Positions 54,141 through 64,000 of a stretch of DNA of 64,000 bases are shown here, piece after piece. How positions within the stretch are numbered: position 1 is the first letter of the stretch; the number at the start of each line of letters is the position of its first letter. Made by a program: the position numbers and the translations under genes. Origin of the DNA: Dromaius novaehollandiae (Eukaryota > Chordata > Aves > Casuariiformes > Dromaiidae); the NCBI RefSeq assembly GCF_036370855.1, contig NC_088099.1, forward strand, positions 23,651,501 through 23,715,500, read 5' to 3'. Under the pieces are notes generated by a model. It was not told the origin of the DNA and made no database searches. It saw only the letters and a list, made by a program, of their open reading frames with translations.

Positions 54141-54879
54141 ACCCAATATAAAACACAGGGGAATTCTAGACAGGCAAAACATAACTTTCCAAAAGAAGGT
54201 GACCTCCGGCTAAACATGTGTTTCATTCAAGAGTTAGCACAAGCCTCCAGCACACAGAAGATGACATCCTCAACCACGGACACCCCTAAAAAGAAGAATT
54301 ATATCCACAATTTTCTTAGAGATCAATATATTCACGTACGCTAGGCCAAAACACGCTCATCTGAGTTCCTCACTAATGGGACTTGCACGCTCTTCACCTC
54401 AGGACCAAGCTCACCACAACACAAGATCCGTTGCCAAGAGGTTGCAAAGCACCAGGCCCGCTGCTGGGCAGCAGCTCGCCACAGCACCAGCCCGCACCTG
54501 GCAGAGCCGACCTCGGCTCCCCTCATCCAGATGCAGCACTGCTCTGCAGCTCGCGGAGCCGGGCAAGGGAAGGCGAGGGCACACCCTGTGCCGCAGCTGC
54601 GGCCTGTGAAGCGCGCCGCCGGAGAGCAGGCGCGCCTGGACCCCAGCAAGGCTGCCGGGGCTTTGCTGCGGAGCCCTGTCAAGCTTAAGTGACCCTGGAA
54701 GCGGCTCGCAGAGGACAGCGGGCGCCTCCGGATGGGGAGGCAGCCGAAGGCAGGTGCCAGAGGTCCGGACCGAGGCACTTGTTCCTCCACGAACCCGTTC
54801 CTAGGGGCTAACGCGAGAGGAGCACTGGGGAGGACACAGCTGCTTCCCACCGTTAACTCGTTGTGGCCGTACGAACGTT

Positions 54880-55640
54880 AAACGCCAACGCTAACAGCGG
54901 CGGCGAGGCTGCCCCACACCACACCGCACCGCCCGTCTCCCTGCCGGGGCCGCCTCCAACAACCGCCTCTCGCTCCCGACAGGGACAAGGCAGAGACGCG
55001 CGCTACCTCACCCGCCAGCGCCCGCGGGGCCTCCCCCACCCGCCCCCGCTCCGCTGGGCCCAGCGCGGCCGCAGGTGCCACCCCGGCGCCCGCTCCTCGC
55101 CGCCAGCCGCTCACCCCCCGGCCGCCCGGGCCGGGCCGCGCAGGCCGCGCCGCGGCTCCCCGGGCCCTCCCGGACCGGCGCGGGGCGGGCGCAGCCGGGC
55201 GGGCTCCAGCGGGCGGAAGCAGCTCGCGCCGCTCAACTCCGGCCCAAGTTTCCCGGCCCGGGCGCCCGCCCGCAGGGGCGGCCTGCGGCGCCGAGCACCG
55301 GCGGCGCCAGCGCGGCTCCCGGCCCCCGCTCCGCGCCGCGACAGGAGCGCGGCGCCGCGCGGCCTGGCGGGCGGAGCGGGCGCCCCGCCGCCGCGCCTCG
55401 GGGGCCCCTTCGCGCCCCGCGGGGGCGGCCGGGTCTCGGGGGGGCCGCGCTCGCCCGCCCGCTCGCTCGCTCACCCCGCGGCAGGGCCCTCCGCCGGCAG
55501 CGCGCCCGTCCCGGCCGCCCGCTCGGGGCGGACCTTGCCCGCCGCGCCCGGCCCCGGGGGCGGGAGCGGGCGGGAGCGCAGGGCCCCCCCGGGGCAGCGT
55601 GAGTGCGGCCGTGCGCCTCACGCTGCCCGCCGCCCCCCAG
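54880..55640. promoter_or_regulatory. PTER: CpG island, probable PTER promoter and non-coding first exon
   Basis: This is a sharply bounded, extremely GC- and CpG-rich block with many GGGCGG/CCGCCC boxes and no TATA box. It lies upstream of PTER in the transcriptional direction, and no other gene nearby would account for it. Several GTGAG-type donors exist on the - strand (for example reading from about 55008, 55113 and 55475). A clear GTGAGT donor also exists on the + strand at 55599, so transcription may be bidirectional. Which donor PTER uses cannot be decided from sequence. Confidence 0.65.
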
Positions 55641-56629
55641 CTCCCTCCGGGCTTGGCCCCGACCGCGGCCCTGTCCCCGTCCGTGTCCCGCGGTCTGGGC
55701 CCTGTCTGTGGTGTCTCCCGTGCGGAGTCTTGGCCCACGGCCTTGCACCGCGGCCCAGCGCTGGCCCCGGCGGGGCTCCGCGTGCCGCTGCCGGCCGTTG
55801 GTACCCTGAGCCCCAGAGCTGGCCCTCTCCAGGGGCCCTCTGCCCTGCAAAATGAAACCGCGCTGTGCTGCATGGCAGTTTGGGCTCCAATGAAAGCCGG
55901 AGGATGTGGGCATCCTGCCCGCCCTTGCTGGTAACCCCTGTTTACACAGCGGGGAGGATGCTCGGATCCACTGAGTCATTTTGGGGGGTTGGGAGATGGC
56001 TTGCAAAAGGCAGTATTTTATGATTTGCCCTTGCAATGCAAACAGCAGGAAGGTTGAAGAGAAGCTTCCCAGTATTCATAAGCAGGATGACATTGACAGT
56101 GATTCTGGTTAAAAACGCAGATGCAAAGTATGAAATGAAAACAGACCTGACACCTAAGTTCTTACACTTTCCACTTAAGCTCTCAGAAGTGTCTTATTTC
56201 CCTAAGGCTCCCGACATCCGGTGTGGTACTCTTCCATTTCACAGAAAGGTAAACAGATGCTGGCGACAAGGCTGGCAAAGGCACAGAGGACAGCGAACTC
56301 CTCTGGCCCTCCCGTGCAGTCAGCGCTGTGGCAAAGCCTCTTTGTGCGTTACTCAAACCGGGGCAGGGCACCTCACGCATGTCCGGGGGGAGTAGTTGCA
56401 GCTCTCAATTCAGTATTGACTTCTTCCTCATCCCCGTTCATACCCACTGGGGCCAGCAATGGCCCTGCATCCCACTGGGCAGAGTGCAGCCGGCATGCAG
56501 CACCGCAGCATGGGGCCCGTGAACGGCGTCTCCTCTGCCTCCCGCTCACGTGGCTGCTCATTGCCCGTGCGAGCTGGATCCCAGCTTTTATTCAGATCCC
56601 AGAGCATCTTCTGATGCATTCAGTATCAT

Positions 56630-56712
56630 GCAGAAAGCGAGTGGGCAAAACTGGGAATCAAAGCCAGCGCGGTCTGATGTTCAGGCCTGTTATCATCTGT
56701 CTTACAATGAAG
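56630..56712 (-). repeat. MIR-like (CORE-SINE) fragment
   Basis: GAGTGGGCAAAACTGGGAAT, then CAAAGCCAG, TCTGATGTTCAGGCCTG and TATCATCTGTC, align well by eye with the reverse complement of the 5' part of MIR SINEs. MIR-type elements are shared across amniotes. No intact copy is present. Confidence 0.5.
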
Positions 56713-58259
56713 GATGAAAGTGGAGGTAGTGCATGAAAAATGAGGAGGTTTCATGAGTAGACAAGTTTAGAAAGGTAGGAGGTAAGGCAAAGAACTGTGC
56801 TGTTATAAAAGTGATGAAGACATGGAATTCTGGCTGGAAAAAAAGAAAAAAAGCATTGTGGGGATGCAAAACCTGAGGGTATAGTGCACAGTGACTGGTG
56901 ATACTGGTGTGGGAAGGGCTGCACCTTTGTGAACTCAGCCAAAAGGGAAATTACTGACCAGTAAAGGGAAAGTAACGGTGAAGAAGGTGAAGCAGGTGAA
57001 ACAAGTTTGGGATCTTTCCCCTTACCAGCCAGTCGCTGCATATATACAGCCATGATTAATATAGAGAGATGGCTAGACCTAAGCTGCTGGCATGGTTCCA
57101 GTTGTCAGCGTCACTTGTTTTTATTTGCTTCTGATATGAAGTCAAGTGAGTATGGGTCCTGCAAAGATTAAGTGAAGATATGAAAGCCTGTCATTTATAA
57201 TGCCTTGTATTTCAACATGTTCGTACTGCTGGGCAATCAATGCAGGAGAAATTATGTATGAGAACTATGTTAAAAATAGTCATGCAATACTTTATGGGAC
57301 ATCATTTGTCACTGGCCATATCAAACCTATTTTGAAGATTTGTGATAAATTTTACATAAGGCCTGCACTTCTACATCTCTTTTGTGTTTTAAAATATAAA
57401 GGCAGTATTAAAACTTGGGTAGGTACAAAGTAAAACCACTTTCAACCTGCATTTTTACACATACAAAATGAGCTACTCTTTAAAGCAATCTTCAGTATGT
57501 CCAAATCAAAGTAAGGTACTATATTTTTGTTTTTATGTCCTTGCTTCAACCTGCTACAAAACAGCGGCTTGTAAACATAAAGTAATGAGACTGTCTCGTT
57601 CAGACCAAATGTGTAGTGAGCAGTGAAAACAAGTCAGCAGCTGGCAGAGTCTATACATATGACATTGTATTCACCATTTAGGTGATATACAACCTTATGT
57701 AATGTATTTGGCATTTGTATCCTTTTTCCCAAGTCTGAAAACCAGGCTGTGGGCTTCCTAGAAATATTGAACTGGTTACCACATTAAATGGCTCATGAAA
57801 TTGGGGGAAATGAACAAACAGAAAAATCTCAACTATGTTACCATACAAATAGCAGTGGCAACCACCGGTAACATCGCAAATGGCAGTATCCGCATCGCAT
57901 GATTCAGGAACAGGGAGCAGTGGGTTACTATTTAAAAAAAAGGTTCTTCCATTTTGTTGGGTCTGCACTAAAAAAAATCTTGGTGTTAGTAGTTTTTATT
58001 AGAAGTTATGGTCTGATAAGGGCTAAATAATGTCTATGTGTCTGTCCATCTCCTTCACCACGCAGTTCCCAAAGCGGGCACTGAAGTCAATGAACGATGC
58101 TCATCCTACTTGGGACGCTGTTGTCAATGGGTCCTTCGGATAACAGGACACCCAAAATAAGGACCGAATACTCACCGTGCATTCACCTAAGCAGCATTTC
58201 TTTTCTTTCTGTGGCTGGGCGGAAGAAGAGAGGAGAAGAAGAGCTAAAACACCAAACGT

Positions 58260-58460
58260 GAGGCAAGGCAGCCCCCCTCGGGGTGATGCCGGGGAAGGGG
58301 TGCAGCGGGGCTGTGCCCACGTGCACAGATGTGCCCCGTCCCCGGGGGACTTCCTCGGCCGAGTGAGCGGCGGTGGCAGCCAGTCGCTGTGGCAACGGTG
58401 CGCGGCCCCTGGGGACCAGCCAGTGCAGAAATCTGCGGCGCCGCGCTTTGGTTCCTTGGA
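58260..58460. promoter_or_regulatory. Small orphan CpG-dense cluster
   Basis: A short CpG-rich block (CCGAGTGAGCGGCGG, GGCGCCGCGC motifs) sits in otherwise AT-rich sequence about 3 kb upstream of the PTER island. No exon or splice pattern was recognised around it. Confidence 0.25.
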
Positions 58461-58794
58461 CAGCGATGGATAACGTTGATGTTAGCTTAAGCAAAAAGCC
58501 CCTCTGCAAAAATCTGGTAACCGTGGAGCATTATAGCTTCCACTAGGCCAACTGACAAACCTGGAAGAATGGACAAACTCTCAGGAGCAAGTCCTTCTTC
58601 AGTGTGCTGGATATATATTTTTTTTCTAGTATGACTGAAGCCATAAGCCTACAACAAGGTGTTAATCACAGTAGAATTCCAGTTTGCTTTAATAGGAAAC
58701 AGTAACTCAGACCACAGGTTACTATCCTTCTTTCTTCAGAATAGTAATCAGCAAGGAAAGGGAAAGAGGCAAAATGTAATTACAAGCAATATTT

Positions 58795-58828
58795 GTGCAA
58801 GTGCAATTACAAACACAAGCACTTGCAC
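58795..58828. repeat. 10-bp perfect inverted repeat
   Basis: GTGCAAGTGC (58795-58804) and GCACTTGCAC (58819-58828) are exact inverted complements with a 14-nt loop. A further CACTTGCACATGTGG occurs near 58860. Confidence 0.75.
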
Positions 58829-61800
58829 ATGCCCTTGGGCAATGTGGAGTGAGAGTATCACTTGCACATGTGGACAATATAATCCTGAGCTGGCATGTGG
58901 ATAGCGGGAATGGATAGGAACACCCAGTACACAAAAAACAGCTGCCAGAAAATTTAGCTGGCAGATTTTTAAAATGCAAATTTTAATCCTTCAGGAAAAC
59001 CCTTTATTGATCATGATAAAATGCCTTTTTTTACCCCTTTCCAAGTGATTCCATAAATTGAGAGAGTTAGACAGAGTCATTTGCTTGTCTGTGTGGTATA
59101 CACCTGTTGCTTTTAAATGACAGAAGAGCAGACATGGGTCCTTCAGTTCCTGCAGCAGATGAATTGTATGGTAGGTAGGGTTTTTAAACCAACCCAGGAC
59201 TGTTTGGAAGGGGTTTGGGAGGTGCTTGTTTGTTTAGGAAGGGTACCATTTGGTAATGTTATTCAGAGAATGGCAATGGCTGTTCTTGAAAAACTCTGGT
59301 GTGCTACAGACAGGGGGACCAGTCTGAGCGTCAAATTGCAGGTGCTGCAAGGACTAAATAGGAGTTGTTGGAAGACATAGATAATGCATGATATTTAACT
59401 GAAAATATCACAAAGCTATTCATTAACTGCAAAAGTAAACAAATGTCTCTGAAGAATGCTAAGTCATTTTTCCGGAGGCAAAAAGCAGAACGATGTAGAC
59501 TTTAGACTAAAGGATAACTTGAGCTTACATTCTTAGTAACTATTGGAGATGGCGGAGAGTATTTAGAAATAGTCAAGCTAGTGTGATCATCAAGAAAATT
59601 TGGAGAATTCAGCTTTATTACTATTTCAGAATGCCATTTGCCTCATTATATTTAAAATTAATTTCTGCTTTAAATACATGGAAAATAAGGCAGAGGAAGA
59701 TAAATTACTTGTTATTACTGAGCGAGATGGGAGGACCAAGCATTTCTAGAAGAAACCATAGCTTTCCAGCTGTTGCATGCAATTCTCTCAGCATCTTCAT
59801 CTGCTTTTCCTTCATGTGATGAAGCTAGAAGCCATATGCGAGTTACATGATGGTACCTCTCCTGCTGTCTTGTTGAGGTTGATTTATATTTTAGGAGGTT
59901 AGGTATTTTTAAGCCTTTGTCTAGTATGAAAAATGTCTTTTTTTTCCCCAGAGAGGAGAATGTAGGCAAGTAGTCCTGAGAGTCTATAAGCTTCTGAAGT
60001 ATTTGCAGCAATAAGTGCATATTTGCTGTCTGAGTTAGGAGGACTTTTTCAAAGTCATGCATGTAAATCTGTTCAAGCCAGATGACAAGTGACTACACAA
60101 CCCTTTTTTAGAAAACGACATAAGTTTACTAGCCACATATGATCTTGAACTGCAGGTGTCTTACCATGGTTGATTGCATAGCAGAGGGGCAAAAGAGGGA
60201 GAAGAATGAAGCTCCCGATTGCACTGCAGGAGTGGAAGCTAGAATGACGGGGCAGTTGGCATCATTTATAATGGGCTTCTAGTTGGGACCAAAAGGTTCC
60301 CAAATGAAAATTTCAGTCTCTTTTCAAGAATGAAGATTTCCTTTTGCCTGTACAACAAAAATTATTAGAGTGACTCCTACCATTTCCCTCACTATTATTG
60401 ACTTTGACATCAATACATAGTATGATGTGGGTGAATTTTGGAACCTTCTGCTGCTCTGTGTCTTCCTCAGTGTGAGGGTGACTTCATTCAGTAATACAAA
60501 ATTGAAGCTTATTTCTGCCAGTGATCAGAGAGAACACACATGAGTAAACAAGGAGCGGTCACTTCAGCCTGCCACTTCAACTTCATTCTTTTGATAAATC
60601 CCAAGAGCTGCAGACAACTGACTTTGATACCATCTGTACTTGCAATTAGTACCAAAGTTACGAGTGTCTTTGTGTGGATGTAATTGAGGGCAAAACTTGA
60701 GGCCGTTAGATTTCAATTCACTGTTCAAACACAATTTTGGCTAGTTAGTTGCCACCTTTTAAACTTTATATCTTTAATGAGAGAAACTGAGAATGAGAAA
60801 ACTCCTTAATGAGAGGAATTGAAATGGAGAAGGCTCTACAAGCTCAAAATTAAACCATAAAGGAAGGCTAGACTGTTTTTTCCCCCACTAACTCACTGGA
60901 TCAAATACTATCTCCTTAAATCAGTTCCCAAACTCCCATTACGTTATTGCAAATTTGTCCTTTATAGCCTCAAATTACCATTGTTTAGGAAAAGGCCTTT
61001 GAAGGTCATGGAACTGCATATGTTTAAGAAAAGATAAAATTTGGCTCACGAGTCTTTGGTTTGTTTGCTTTAAGTGCCTTTCTCTCTTATTTAAATATGT
61101 TTCTCTGCTAATTGGGGTACAAGAAGATGCTGTAAGTAATGTTCTTTAATACTAGGAGTGAATTTTGGGGCATGAAATCAGATTTTCTATGCCCTGTCCT
61201 TTAAGTAGTCCTGTTGAAATTAGTGAGGAGAACATAGACCTTGTTCTGCTTGGTTAGTTGTTGAATTATGATTATTTAGTGGAGAATACAACTGACGGTA
61301 ATTTAGAAGCATATGAAGTTAATATGAAATATACAGGCTGCTATCCAAACTGCAACAGATGGATCCGAAGTTGGTTAATGCTAGATCAAGTAAAGCTCAA
61401 GTATTTGTACTTATTAATACTGTCTAGGTTACCTCTAGCAATCACAATGCACTCACACATGCCCTAGCTTTCCTGTACTTTGCACTAAGCTGGCCTGATC
61501 CAAAGGACTACATAGACAACAGAGGAGTTGTTGCCACCTGAGGCCTTTAATCATTTCCCTGTTGGGTAAAGGCTTGATAGTTCTGTCTCCAGCCATCCAC
61601 ATCCTATGATTTTTATTTGTGATGGCTTCTTTTTTTGAACTTATATTATTGGTCTATATTTTTTCACAAGTAGAGTTTCTTTATTTTCCATTCTGGCAGT
61701 ATGACCATCTGCTACCACTTCAGCTTTAACAGCATCTTCTTGGTCTTTTATTCTCACTTGTTCACTTACCATTGTTTTCACCTGTCTCCCTAAGTAACAC

Positions 61801-64000
61801 TAAGCATACATCTTTCCATGCTTCGGTGTCTCGCTTTTAGCTCTGCTCCATCTTCTCAGTTCTCGCTCTCTGTCACGGCTCATGAGACACAGGGTTCAAA
61901 ACTTTATTTTAGAGAAATGAAAGATACTACATTTTCCCCAATCTTCTTCCAACTCTTCATTTTAACCTTGAGCCTTTCTTTGAGGTTTTTCCATTCTGGT
62001 ATAACACTACACCCATTAGATGCTTCCCCCTATAATGTAATGTATTATTTTCTCTCTTGTTGGAAAAATAATCATGGTTTGTACTCACAGCATAAACTTA
62101 ATTCAGCTTTAGGCTTTACACTTGTAGAATTGTGTTTGGGAGATTATGGAACAATTGTTTTGATCCATGAATTTAACTAGCAAACACTGATCTTGCCCAG
62201 ATTTAGCACACTAAAAGGGGATTGAATTAAAAATTTACATGCCTGAGAGTTTTACTTTTGATTTGTAAAGCTGAAGCTCACTCTCACCATACAGCAACTC
62301 TGACTATCTTCTATTCCCTCAACACCTAACATGCATAGAGAACAGTAATTTTCATATTGAATCTTCTATTTAATATGTCTCTTTTTGGGCAACATCTGCA
62401 TATTTGGAGGAACAGTCTCTTCCACTCCTGCCCTCCTGTCACACCTTCAGTCAGGAAAGCTGCCACGACAGTAGGTCTGTGAGTGACCTGGAAGCTCCCC
62501 AGTGACCAGATTGCTATTTAAGAATTGAGCCCTGTCAGTTTGCCTGCTCTGGAAGGAACCTGCTTTTATCTATGGTAATTGCTTTTAGAGCTGGATAGCA
62601 AAGAGGCTCTTCTCTGAGATTCCCATGCTTCATCCTTGCTTGTGGCAGACTAGTTTCACAGCTGCTCCAGCCCATTTAGGAGTCATTTTTCTTTCACCTA
62701 GTGGACATAAATCTGCTGCTTTCCGCCTACAATTGACTGTCCCTCTGCTTCACTTTAGGACTTGTCCATTCAGCACTGCTTAATGATCCTGATCCTGCAG
62801 TCCCTTGGCATTGACCAGAAGTTGGGTGGGAGAGGGGTCAAGTTTGAAGCTGATTGATAGAAACAGAAATGACTGCCCCTTTCAAGTCAAACTAGGGTGA
62901 GCAATTTCAGCTGGCTTGCTCAATCCAGAATGCAGCCACAGTCCGTGCCATTTAAAGGCAAATGTTTACAGCAGAGAACCAGTTTTCACAAGGCAAACAA
63001 TTTTCTCTGGTTCTAACAGATTTTCTAGTTATTGATCAGCACAGCTACTTTTCTGAAAAGGAAAGAAAGAGCTACTGGGGAGGGGAGCAGCAAAATAGCA
63101 GAATTTACACTGTATTAATTTGTATGATACCAACAGTATAGATGGTGTTGCTTCTAGCCATATTACAGAGCCATAGAAATTTCAAGGCTGACTACTCTCA
63201 CTTCCAGGGGCTATCACAGCAGCTGGGGATTGCTGGAGTGAGGGTGACCTGGATTTACCTTTTCCTGCATAATTCCACAGCTGCAGAATTTCTTAACAGG
63301 GTCAAGAATCCAGCTCTGAAGGTAAAAACATTTCCCTTCTGCCTTGCACGCACCATGCAGGGAATGATATAGCCGTGGGGAAAGAGGGGAAAACTGACAG
63401 CTCTTCAAGAATAACCAGCTGGAGATCAGGCAAACAAATAAAAGGGATTTTCTCATAGTGAGTGTCCACAGTGGGGAAGGACAGGACAAAAAAAATGTTT
63501 TCCGTTTTGCTGTTACAAGGAACTCCTTGAGTTTGTTAGGTTACTTATTTTTTGTTCTTTAGTCAAGTGCCTGCTTTAAACAACATTTTGCATCATTAAG
63601 TAGCACCTGATCCCGCAGGCTGTTGTATGTGCGAAGCCCTGTGCTCCCATGTGGAGCCTCACCATTTTTAATGGTGTGCTATGTGGGAAAGGCATCTCCC
63701 CCTGGAGAGAAACTTTCAGCGCGAGGTGCGTTAGTCAGTCTTCCCTTGTTTGTTTGTGTTGATCTTCCAGGCAAAAAAAGGGAAGATAAAAGGTACCAAA
63801 GAACTGAAAACTGCACTTGCGTCTTCATACACATGGACACAGAGCCTGCACATGCACAAAGACAGGAGCAGGCATCGAAAGAAGCTGTTCTGATTAGTTT
63901 TTGTGCAGTCTAAATTATGAGTTGACAGTATTCCCTTGTGTCCTACGACATGAATTCATCTATTGCCAAATCTCACAGGGAGAGAGTTCTCATTTTTCCT

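Larger units (their letters stand above)
43375..54900 (-). other. PTER: Predicted first intron of PTER (5' UTR intron)
   Basis: About 11.5 kb of AT-rich sequence lies between the start-codon exon and the upstream CpG island. It contains an 83-bp tandem duplication (46586-46750), a 31-bp exact duplication (48302-48363), an A-run at 48240-48258, an ATGC microsatellite (50738-50752) and two probable decayed repeats (53360-53445, 53930-54140). No coding exon was recognised. The upstream boundary is uncertain because the donor of the first exon was not identified with confidence. Confidence 0.55.
55900..64000. other. Non-coding flank upstream of PTER, no gene recognised
   Basis: Mostly AT-rich intergenic sequence with a MIR-like SINE fragment (56630-56712), a small CpG-dense cluster (58260-58460), a 10-bp inverted repeat (58795-58828) and several faint palindromic-repeat remnants (58060-58140, 61185-61260, 62780-62825, 63605-63655). 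In the human order the next gene on this side lies far away, consistent with finding none. Confidence 0.55.

Noticed and set aside
54863-55873. Open frames of about 330 codons on both strands in the CpG island near 55 kb
   Set aside because: Both strands are open at once because of GC richness; the products are Arg/Pro/Gly/Ala low-complexity sequence with no domain.

Overview
The window looks like nuclear genomic DNA of a vertebrate, most likely a bird. It carries intron-containing genes with GT-AG splice sites, large non-coding spans, CpG islands at promoters, and AT-rich intergenic sequence with microsatellites. A sauropsid is favoured because no Alu- or L1-like sequence was recognised, introns are compact, interspersed repeats are sparse and decayed, and several degenerate copies resemble the palindromic repeats I associate with turtles, crocodilians and birds. 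A bird is preferred over a turtle or crocodilian because so little intact repeat remains. This assignment is inference, not proof.

Two protein-coding genes can be supported, arranged tail to tail. C1QL3 (+ strand) has two coding exons (24888-25475 and 29570-29749) encoding 255 residues: signal peptide, short cysteine-containing N-terminal segment, collagen-like Gly-X-Y run and C-terminal C1q domain. Its promoter region has a TATA box and a large CpG island. PTER (- strand) has four coding exons (43360-42929, 40563-40298, 36845-36705, 33379-33163) encoding 351 residues of a phosphotriesterase-family metal hydrolase with all expected metal-ligand positions present. The likely PTER promoter is a second CpG island at about 54.9-55.6 kb, giving a first intron of roughly 11-12 kb. 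The C1QL3-PTER adjacency and convergent orientation match the order known on human 10p13, where RSU1 lies beyond C1QL3. RSU1 was not found here.

Layout: 1-24284 is non-coding flank upstream of C1QL3, with GC-rich patches, decayed palindromic repeats, a 45-nt alternating purine-pyrimidine run and homopolymer tracts. 24285 to about 30790 is the C1QL3 unit. About 30790-32540 separates the two predicted 3' ends. About 32540-55600 is the PTER unit, whose first intron holds an 83-bp tandem duplication and a 31-bp exact duplication. 55640-64000 is non-coding flank upstream of PTER, with a small CpG cluster and one MIR-like SINE fragment.

The two genes have no known shared pathway. C1QL3 is a secreted synaptic organiser. 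PTER is a cytosolic amide hydrolase acting on N-acetyltaurine. I found no RNA gene, CRISPR array, intact transposon, viral insertion or unfamiliar multi-gene system. The most useful leads are a possible non-AUG N-terminal extension of C1QL3, a transposon-derived hairpin in the probable C1QL3 3' UTR, and the local duplications inside the PTER intron.
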